NCBI GenBank assembly: GCA_016929795.1 | Contig: JAFGIA010000096.1 | Coordinates: 1-7,449, forward strand | Source of the DNA: Anaerolineae bacterium | Lineage (GTDB): Bacteria; Chloroflexota; Anaerolineae; JAAYZQ01 | DNA: 7,449 bases | Direction of reading: 5' to 3' | Shown: piece after piece, positions 1 through 5,256 of the stretch | How the letters are laid out: every line of letters begins with the position of its first letter | How positions within the stretch are numbered: position 1 is the stretch's first letter | The notes under the pieces: generated by a model | Databases searched by the model: none | The model's input: the letters and a program-made list of their open reading frames with translations, nothing else | Told to the model about the DNA's origin: nothing | Made by a program: the position numbers and the translations under genes

Positions 1-791
1 CGATCACGTGGCGGGAACGATTTGCGGTGTCGATTGCCGACGTGGTGCTCTCTGTCGGCACCCTGCTGGCCGACTTGCGTGACGAGCAGGGCGCCAAAGA
101 GACGTTTGTGGTGCCAAACGGCGTGAATTATCCGCTGTTTGCAGAGGCGCAGGAGAAAAAGCCGCACCCGCCGACGCTGGTGTACACCGGCTCGCTGGAG
201 GATTGGGCGGGTCTCGACGTGACGATCGAAGGCTTTGCGGCGGTGCGCGCCGAGATTCCCGATGCCAGGTATTGGATTATCGGCCCGGACGACAATTCGT
301 ACGCGAGGTCGCTGCGCGATCTCGTCGCCCGCCTCGATCTCGGCGACAGTGTCCGATTTCTTGGCTTCAAGCCGTATACGCGGCTGCCCGAGTACCTCGC
401 AGAGGCGGACATTGGCGTGGCGCTGTTCCAGCCGACAGAGCAGATGAAGTACGCCTTTCACCTGAAAATCGTCGAGTACATGGCGGCGGGTCTGGCCGTG
501 ATCGGGACCCGGATCGGCGAGACAGAGCTGATCCTCGACGAGTCGGGGGCGGGACAGGCGATCGAGTGCTCGGCGGACGCGTTTGGCCGGGCGGTGAGTG
601 CGATTCTTTCGGACCCTGCGCTGCTGCGCTCGTACAGGGAGAACGGGCAGGAGTTTGCGCGGCAGTATGACTGGAATGCGGTCCTGGGTCGCGTGCACGA
701 CATCATCGGGCTGGAACGTCGAGGCCGCGACAGCACGCCGAAACACGCACGCTCTGAAGCGCGCCTCCGATCTGAAGAGGTGGTAGCATGA
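1..791 (+). CDS. Glycosyltransferase family 4-like, C-terminal part (5'-truncated by window edge)
   Basis: The frame is open from the left edge (first whole codon at position 3), so the GTG at 27 is internal and the true start lies outside. About 262 residues are visible. They cover the end of the N-terminal Rossmann domain (IADVVLSVG), the linker VVPNGVNYPLF, and a complete C-terminal GT-B domain. That domain opens with LVYTGSLEDWAGLD (visible residues 59-72). It carries HLKIVEYMAAGLAVIG (about residues 153-168), where K155 and E158 sit where GT4 enzymes bind the sugar-nucleotide diphosphate. By family knowledge it transfers a sugar from a nucleotide donor to a growing glycan on the cytoplasmic side. 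Donor and acceptor cannot be read from the sequence. The stop overlaps the next start (ATGA, 788-791), which implies translational coupling. Roughly 130-160 N-terminal residues are probably missing. The family call is firm; the specific activity is unknown. Confidence 0.9.
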   Translation, partial: ITWRERFAVSIADVVLSVGTLLADLRDEQGAKETFVVPNGVNYPLFAEAQEKKPHPPTLVYTGSLEDWAGLDVTIEGFAAVRAEIPDARYWIIGPDDNSYARSLRDLVARLDLGDSVRFLGFKPYTRLPEYLAEADIGVALFQPTEQMKYAFHLKIVEYMAAGLAVIGTRIGETELILDESGAGQAIECSADAFGRAVSAILSDPALLRSYRENGQEFARQYDWNAVLGRVHDIIGLERRGRDSTPKHARSEARLRSEEVVA

Positions 792-1978
792 GCGGCAACG
801 GGGGTGGGGGGCGCGGGGCCGGCTTGCACGTCGGGATCGCAAGCGGGGCCGACATTGAATCGACCCTCGACCTGGCGAACGTGCTCCACGCTGCCGGGGC
901 GCGGGCGACACTCTATTTGTCGCACGCGCGCGCGGCGCGGCTGGTGCGCGAGCCCGCCGGTGACGACGGCGCCGAAGCAGGTGAGATCGAGGCGCGTTTC
1001 TACGAGTTGAGCCTGTTGCCCCGGGAGATCCCTGTGCGCCTGATCGACTATCCGCGCATACGAGATCCCAGGTCGTTGGTGACGGTGCTCGACGCGGCGC
1101 GGGCGATGCAGCGCGATGGCGTCGACGTGGTGCATATCAGCCTGGGTCCGGGAGAGGTGTGGCTGGGGGTGCTGGCGCTGATCTCTTCCAGATTGCACGA
1201 CGTGCCCGTCGTGACTGCGTTTCAGCAGCCGCTGCAGAACGTCGGCGATGATCGGCCTGAGTGGATGACGTGGCTCGGCAATCGCCTGGCAATCTGGGGA
1301 TCGAATCTGTACGCTGTGCACGGGCGCGAGCTGGTGGACGTGATGGTGGACAGGTTTGGCGTGCCGGCTGAGCGGGTGGTGCACGTGCCGCTGGCGCCGC
1401 GCATCACGGCAGGCCGCTGGCCCAGGTCCAACGTAGAGGAAGAACCGGGGACGGTGCTCTTTTTTGGCGGTGCGCGCTATCACAAGGGGTTGGAGTACCT
1501 GGTGCGCGCGCAGCCCCTGGTGAACCGGGAGGTGCCGGGCGCTTGCTTTCTCATTGCCGCACATGGGCCCGACCTGGACCGCTGCGTGTCGATGATTCAA
1601 GATCCGGCCAGGTTCGAGGTACACGCCGGGTTCGTGCCGGGCGAAGAGATGCCCGCGTATTTCGAGCGCGCCAGCCTGGTCGCCCTGCCCTACATCGACG
1701 GAGCGGCCAGCGGCGTCCTGCTCGACGCGTACAGTTTTGGGCGGCCCGTCGTGGCTTCGCGCGTCGGCGCCCTGCCCGATTACGTGGAGGAGGGCAGCAC
1801 GGGCCTGCTGGTGCCTCCCGGCGACGAGTCGGCCCTCGCGCGTGCGATCGTGCAACTGCTCCGGGACGACGGCTTGCGGCGCAGGATGGGTGAGCAGGCG
1901 GAGCGGTGGGTGGCGGAGCAAGAGCAGGCGATTGCCGGGGAGTGGATACGGGTGTATCGGAAGGCGATGGGGGAGTAG
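788..1978 (+). CDS. Glycosyltransferase family 4 protein
   Basis: This complete 396-residue GT-B glycosyltransferase has the usual GT4 length. The start is the ATG at 788, which shares ATGA with the previous stop. It is preceded by GAAGAGG (774-780) at a 7-nt spacing. After a glycine-rich leader (residues 4-12), the N-terminal domain begins at LHVGIASG (13-20). The C-terminal domain begins at GTVLFFGGARYHKGLEYL (221-238), the typical glycine loop with the R/K pair that contacts the donor phosphates. The stretch from YIDGAASGVLLDAYSFGRPVV ends at residue 322. The canonical EX7E motif is degenerate here: Asp313 replaces the second Glu and Gly305 the first, as in GT4 members with an SGVLL-A-FG-PVV pattern. 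GLLVPPGD (339-346) follows. It probably adds one sugar to the glycan made by this operon; donor and linkage are unknown. The 5' end contains G5-T-G6 (800-811). Confidence 0.92.
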   Translation: MSGNGGGGRGAGLHVGIASGADIESTLDLANVLHAAGARATLYLSHARAARLVREPAGDDGAEAGEIEARFYELSLLPREIPVRLIDYPRIRDPRSLVTVLDAARAMQRDGVDVVHISLGPGEVWLGVLALISSRLHDVPVVTAFQQPLQNVGDDRPEWMTWLGNRLAIWGSNLYAVHGRELVDVMVDRFGVPAERVVHVPLAPRITAGRWPRSNVEEEPGTVLFFGGARYHKGLEYLVRAQPLVNREVPGACFLIAAHGPDLDRCVSMIQDPARFEVHAGFVPGEEMPAYFERASLVALPYIDGAASGVLLDAYSFGRPVVASRVGALPDYVEEGSTGLLVPPGDESALARAIVQLLRDDGLRRRMGEQAERWVAEQEQAIAGEWIRVYRKAMGE

Positions 1979-1982
1979 GGAA

Positions 1983-2031
1983 TAGATATCAGGTATTAGA
2001 TATTAGATAATTGGTAGTAGATTTTATATTT
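1983..2031. repeat. Degenerate 7-bp tandem repeat array (unit close to TAGATAT)
   Basis: Read in sevens from 1983, the gap gives TAGATAT, CAGGTAT, TAGATAT, TAGATAA, TTGGTAG, TAGATTT and TATATTT. These score 7, 5, 7, 6, 4, 6 and 5 matches out of 7 to TAGATAT. TAGAT recurs at 1983, 1997, 2004 and 2018, all multiples of 7 apart. The array is strongly AT-rich between GC-rich genes, and it fills most of the only real intergenic gap in the window. No protein of any length fits it. Its origin (slippage-grown simple repeat or part of a small inserted element) cannot be decided from one copy. Confidence 0.7.
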
Positions 2032-2032
2032 T

Positions 2033-2036
2033 AGGA
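2033..2036 (+). promoter_or_regulatory. Ribosome binding site supporting the ATG at 2043
   Basis: AGGA lies 6 nt upstream of the ATG at 2043 and favours that start over the in-frame ATG at 2076. Only a weaker GGACGGA (2064-2070, 5-nt spacing) precedes the later ATG. The site lies at the right end of the AT-rich island, so both this site and the start may be recent. Confidence 0.5.
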
Positions 2037-2042
2037 TGGAAA

Positions 2043-3140
2043 ATGTCAGATCAAGTAGGGAATGGACGGATAAATATGGGAGCCGGTCAGCAAGCGGTTG
2101 CTGCTGCGGCGCCGGCGACGACGCGGCGGCTGGTGCTGGTGGGGTGTGGGGCGATTGCGGAGCAGTACTACCTGCCCGTCCTTGCACGCCACCCGGCGGT
2201 GCTCAGCCGGCTGGTGCTGGTGGACAGAGATCGTGAACGGGCGGAAGCGCTGGCGAAAAAATTCCCTGTACACAGGGTGGCGACCGACTATCGGGACGTG
2301 TTGCACGAGGTCGACGGCGCCATCCTGGCGGTGCCGACTCAACTGCACAACCCCATCGGGCTCGAGTTTCTGTCAAACGGCGTGCACGTCTTTTCGGAAA
2401 AGCCGTTGGCCGAGTCGGCGGAGAAGGCGCGAGAGATGGTCGAAGAAGCGGAGCGTGCGGGCGTGGTGCTCGCCGCCAATTACCAGCGGCGGCTTTTTCC
2501 GCCGCTCGTGAGGGTGAAGGAGCTTCTCGACGAGGGCAGCCTGGGAGCCGTGCGGTCGATCAAGTACCGGGTGGGAGAAAAATATGATTGGGAGTCGGTG
2601 ACGGCGTTTCGCTTTCAGCCGGGCACGGTGGCGGGCGGCGTGCTGCGAGACCGCGGCGCGCACGTGATGTACGTGATCAGTTGGTGGCTCGGCGGCAAGC
2701 CGGAGGTCGTGACGTCGGAAAATGATTCGTTTGGCGGCCCGGAAGCGGTAGCGCGCGTGCGCTTTCGCCACGCGGGGAACGGCAACGGCGGTGTGGAAGG
2801 CGACGTGCTGCTAAGCTGGCTGTCCAAATTCCCGACGACGTTCGAGGTCGAGTTGGAAGGGGGCACATTGTGGGGAGACATCTATGACAATCACAGCATT
2901 GTCCTGATCGAGCCCTCGGGCCAGAAGAAGCGGATCCGGCTCGAGATGGACGGGGGATACCACGCGATTGCCGACGGGATGCTCACGAGCTTTATCGACG
3001 CAATCAGCAACGGAACGGCGCCTCTCGTCTCGGGACGCGATGCCCTGCCCTCGATCGAGTTTATCGACGATTGCTATCGGGCTGCCAGGCGGTTCGAAAT
3101 GCCGTGGTACGGTATGAAGGAGATGCAGTATGCCCGATAA
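2043..3140 (+). CDS. Gfo/Idh/MocA family NAD(P)-dependent oxidoreductase
   Basis: This 365-residue protein has the two-domain layout of the Gfo/Idh/MocA family. The Rossmann strand and dinucleotide loop are RRLVLVGCGAIAE (28-40). Asp61, at the end of the second strand (LVLVDRDRERA), suggests NAD(H) rather than NADP(H). The EKP motif is at 119-121, with Lys120 the expected catalytic lysine. The C-terminal domain carries GGVLRDRGAH (198-207), where Asp203 and His207 match the family's catalytic D-x3-H. All key residues are present, so it should be active, oxidising or reducing a hydroxyl on a sugar or sugar nucleotide. In polysaccharide loci such enzymes often act as UDP-sugar 3-dehydrogenases (WlbA/WbpB type), but no partner aminotransferase is in the window, so the substrate is open. 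The first 28 residues are a non-conserved extension; start 2076 would remove 11 of them. The last 11 bp overlap the next gene. Confidence 0.92.
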   Translation: MSDQVGNGRINMGAGQQAVAAAAPATTRRLVLVGCGAIAEQYYLPVLARHPAVLSRLVLVDRDRERAEALAKKFPVHRVATDYRDVLHEVDGAILAVPTQLHNPIGLEFLSNGVHVFSEKPLAESAEKAREMVEEAERAGVVLAANYQRRLFPPLVRVKELLDEGSLGAVRSIKYRVGEKYDWESVTAFRFQPGTVAGGVLRDRGAHVMYVISWWLGGKPEVVTSENDSFGGPEAVARVRFRHAGNGNGGVEGDVLLSWLSKFPTTFEVELEGGTLWGDIYDNHSIVLIEPSGQKKRIRLEMDGGYHAIADGMLTSFIDAISNGTAPLVSGRDALPSIEFIDDCYRAARRFEMPWYGMKEMQYAR

Positions 3141-4218
3141 AGAGACGTTCCTGATCACGGGGGCCAACGGTTTTGTTGGCGGCTGGCTGGTGGAGAGCCT
3201 GTACCTGAAGGGGTGCGCGAACGTGCGCCCCGCGGTGCGCAACGCATCGACGGCGGTGCGGCTGTCGCGCTTTCCACTCCAGCCGGTGCTTGCGGATGTC
3301 ATGAAGCCGCACCAACTGGCCGAGGCAATGGATGGGGTCGACAGGGTGGTGCATACGGCATACGGCTCGAAGCGTGTGACCGTCGAGGGGACGCGCAACA
3401 TGTTGGACGCGGCGTTGAACGCCGGTGTGGAGCGGTTCGTGTACCTCAGCTCGGCTGTCGTGTACGGCGACGTGGAGGGCGAGGCCGACGAGACCGCCCC
3501 GATCCACCGAAACGGCGACGAGTACACGGCGAGCAAGGTCGAAGCGGAAGAGCTGTGCTGGGAGTATGCCGGCAGGGGGCTGCCGGTGACCGTCATCCGG
3601 CCGTCGATCGTCTATGGGCCGTTCGGGCGGATGTGGACCGTGGACCTGGCGAACAAGCTGCAGTCGGGCAATTGGGGCATCTTTCATGGATATGGGGATG
3701 GCATCTGCAACATGGTGTACGTGGGCGACCTCGTCGAGGGCATCCTGGCGGCGGCCCACCATCTGGCGGCGGTGGGTGAGGCATTCAACCTCGTCGGGCC
3801 CGACAGGGTGACCTGGAACGAGTATTTCCGGCGCTACAACGCGGCGCTCGGCTTGCCCGAGCTGCCCAGCATCGATCCGGGTGGGGCCAGGCTGCGGACG
3901 CGGCTGATGGAGCCGGTGCGGAGCACGGCGCGCGTCGTGCGCGATCACTTTGAAAAGCCGCTGCGCAAGCTGGCATACCGCTTCCGGCCGGCCAAGATGC
4001 TGATGAAATCGGCCGAGACGTCGCTGAAAACCACGCCGCGCTGGGCCGACCTGCAACTGTACAACCTCGACGCGCGCTATTCGATCGACAAGGCGCGCAG
4101 ATTGCTCGGCTACGAGCCGAGGGTCGATCTCGACCGAGGGCTGGCGCTGACCGTAGCGTGGCTCGAGCAGGTGGGGCTGGCAGGCGAGGACGCGATTCAG
4201 CGAGGAAGGACGGGCTAG
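3130..4218 (+). CDS. Extended short-chain dehydrogenase (NAD-dependent epimerase/dehydratase, 3beta-HSD-like)
   Basis: This 362-residue extended SDR has all its signature motifs. They are the NAD-binding loop TGANGFVG (10-17), the adenine-contacting ADV around Asp56, YLSSAVVYG (105-113) with the catalytic Ser, and the pair Tyr132-x3-Lys136 (YTASK). RPSIVYGPFG (157-166) follows. The C-terminus ends in LGYEPRVDLDRGLALTVAWLEQVGL (326-350), typical of 3beta-HSD-like and sugar epimerase members. It probably oxidises, epimerises or reduces a sugar nucleotide for the glycan; the exact reaction cannot be read. Residues 254-304 are unusually rich in Arg and Lys and may form a basic amphipathic segment near the substrate end. 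The ATG at 3130 follows AAGGAG (3117-3122) at 7-nt spacing and overlaps the oxidoreductase gene by 11 bp, so the two are probably translationally coupled. A lipid or other non-sugar substrate is possible. Confidence 0.9.
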   Translation: MPDKETFLITGANGFVGGWLVESLYLKGCANVRPAVRNASTAVRLSRFPLQPVLADVMKPHQLAEAMDGVDRVVHTAYGSKRVTVEGTRNMLDAALNAGVERFVYLSSAVVYGDVEGEADETAPIHRNGDEYTASKVEAEELCWEYAGRGLPVTVIRPSIVYGPFGRMWTVDLANKLQSGNWGIFHGYGDGICNMVYVGDLVEGILAAAHHLAAVGEAFNLVGPDRVTWNEYFRRYNAALGLPELPSIDPGGARLRTRLMEPVRSTARVVRDHFEKPLRKLAYRFRPAKMLMKSAETSLKTTPRWADLQLYNLDARYSIDKARRLLGYEPRVDLDRGLALTVAWLEQVGLAGEDAIQRGRTG

Positions 4219-5256
4219 ATGAAAAAAAAGATGGTGGTCGCCTGGGTGCGGCGCGATCAACGAAGCGAGCTGCTGGCGCAGACGATTGGCGGGTCGGTAC
4301 ATTTTGTCAACAGAGGGCAGCAGGGCAAACTGTGGCAGGCACCGTTCCGTTACCCGCTGCAAGCGTGGGATACGTGGCGCCTGCTGCGGCGCGAGCGGCC
4401 CGACATCCTGTTCGTGCAGAACCCGCCGATTTTTGCGGCGATGCTTGCCTACCTCTATGCACGCCTGCACGGCGCCGAATTCGGGATCGATTCGCACACG
4501 GCGGCATTTATCGCGCCGAGGTGGAACTGGGCGCTGCCCCTGCACCGCTGGCTGTCGCGACGAGCGCTCGTCACCCTGGTGCCGAACCAGGCGCAGGGTG
4601 ACATCGTGGAAGGGTGGGGCGTGCCGTCTCTGGTGCTAGGCTTCACGCCAGGCGATTATCCGGCGGGTGAGCCGTACCCGATGGATGGCAAGTTCAACGT
4701 GGCGGTGGTGAGCACGTACGAGACCGACGAGCCGCTGGACGTGGTATTCCAGGCGGCGGAACGGCTGAGCGACGTTGGTTTTTACGTGACGGGTGACGAG
4801 CGAAAGGCGGATGCGAAGCTGCTGGCGCAAAAGCCGGACAACTGCCACCTGACAGGCTACCTGAGCTACGACGAGTACGTGGGCCTGCTCCGGGGTGCCG
4901 ACGCGGTGATGGACCTGACCACGCGCAACCACACGCTCCTCATGGGTGGCTACGAGGCTGTCTCGTTTGGGGTGCCACTGATCACGTCCGACTGGCCCGT
5001 GCTGCGTGACTACTTTGCACTCGGCACCGTGCACGTCCCCAACACGGTGGAAGGGGTGTACGAGGGAGTGCAGCGTGCAAGGCGCGACCAGGATGTGCTG
5101 CGCGAGGAGATGCCCAGGCTGAATGAGAAACTTGTCGGCGAGTACACGGGAAAAGTTGCCCGCTTGCGGAGCCTGTTGAAGGAAAATGGGCAGATCAGCC
5201 GGCCGGCAAATGAGCGAGTACGCAAGCTGGCGGATGGGTGGAGCGGAGATGAGTAG
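4219..5256 (+). CDS. Divergent GT-B glycosyltransferase
   Basis: This 345-residue protein starts directly after the preceding TAG, with GAGGAAGGA (4202-4210) 8 nt upstream. The N-terminal domain has RPDILFVQNPPIFAAML (60-76) and FGIDSHTAAF (88-97). The VQNPP sequence followed by a D-x-H turn recalls ALG1-type (GT33) and related GT4 enzymes. The C-terminal domain has FNVAVVSTYETDEPLDVV (159-176), a strand-loop at the nucleotide site. It continues with HLTGYLSYDEYVGLLRGADAVMDLT (210-234) and GGYEAVSFGVPLITSDWP (243-260), where Glu246 corresponds to the second Glu of EX7E. It should be a cytoplasmic, membrane-associated sugar transferase of the operon; the mannosyltransferase hint is only a motif resemblance. 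The start codon is followed by an A8 run (4222-4229). Residues after about 320 look like a poorly conserved tail. Confidence 0.82.
   Translation: MKKKMVVAWVRRDQRSELLAQTIGGSVHFVNRGQQGKLWQAPFRYPLQAWDTWRLLRRERPDILFVQNPPIFAAMLAYLYARLHGAEFGIDSHTAAFIAPRWNWALPLHRWLSRRALVTLVPNQAQGDIVEGWGVPSLVLGFTPGDYPAGEPYPMDGKFNVAVVSTYETDEPLDVVFQAAERLSDVGFYVTGDERKADAKLLAQKPDNCHLTGYLSYDEYVGLLRGADAVMDLTTRNHTLLMGGYEAVSFGVPLITSDWPVLRDYFALGTVHVPNTVEGVYEGVQRARRDQDVLREEMPRLNEKLVGEYTGKVARLRSLLKENGQISRPANERVRKLADGWSGDE
5240..5243 (+). promoter_or_regulatory. Ribosome binding site selecting the ATG at 5249
   Basis: GGAG lies 5 nt upstream of the ATG at 5249. Other in-frame ATGs are at 5186 (AAGG only 3 nt away, too close), 5210 (no purine-rich site) and 5234 (weak). 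Choosing 5249 gives an 8-bp overlap with the preceding gene, in keeping with the other junctions, instead of a 71-bp overlap. Confidence 0.55.

Larger units (their letters stand above)
1974..2063. repeat. 10-bp direct repeat pair flanking the AT-rich island
   Basis: AGTAGGGAAT occurs exactly at 1974-1983 and again at 2054-2063, 80 bp apart. It brackets the AT-rich heptad island. The left copy includes the stop codon of the upstream glycosyltransferase. The right copy lies in codons 4-7 of the oxidoreductase as annotated from 2043. This looks like a duplicated target site or a slippage duplication, but I see no convincing terminal inverted repeats just inside the copies. A chance match of this length so close together is unlikely but possible. 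Confidence 0.55.

Noticed and set aside
203..670. Alternative + strand open frame inside the first glycosyltransferase
   Set aside because: It is Arg- and Gly-rich, without motifs, and fully covered by the GT4 frame with its clear donor-binding motif.
458..1921. Long open frame on the minus strand (487 codons), antisense to two glycosyltransferase genes
   Set aside because: It is rich in His, Arg, Pro and Gln with no family motif, and it spans the junction of two clear + strand genes. This is the usual shadow of GC-rich coding DNA.
1983..2011. Sigma70-like promoter TAGATA-17 bp-GATAAT in the AT-rich gap
   Set aside because: Four and five matches of six are easily obtained in an AT-rich repeat array, so I mention it only within a finding and do not annotate it.
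1979..2042. Rho-independent terminator between the GT4 gene at 788 and the oxidoreductase
   Set aside because: There is no GC-rich hairpin followed by a T run; only a 6-bp GATATC palindrome is present.
3061..4545. Long open frame on the minus strand (494 codons), antisense to the SDR gene
   Set aside because: It has the same biased composition without motifs, and it lies opposite a gene with complete catalytic residues.
5186..5248. Upstream extension of the GT4 gene to the ATG at 5186
   Set aside because: It would create a 71-bp overlap, and its AAGG is only 3 nt from the ATG. The added residues do not look conserved, and the ATG at 5249 is better placed.
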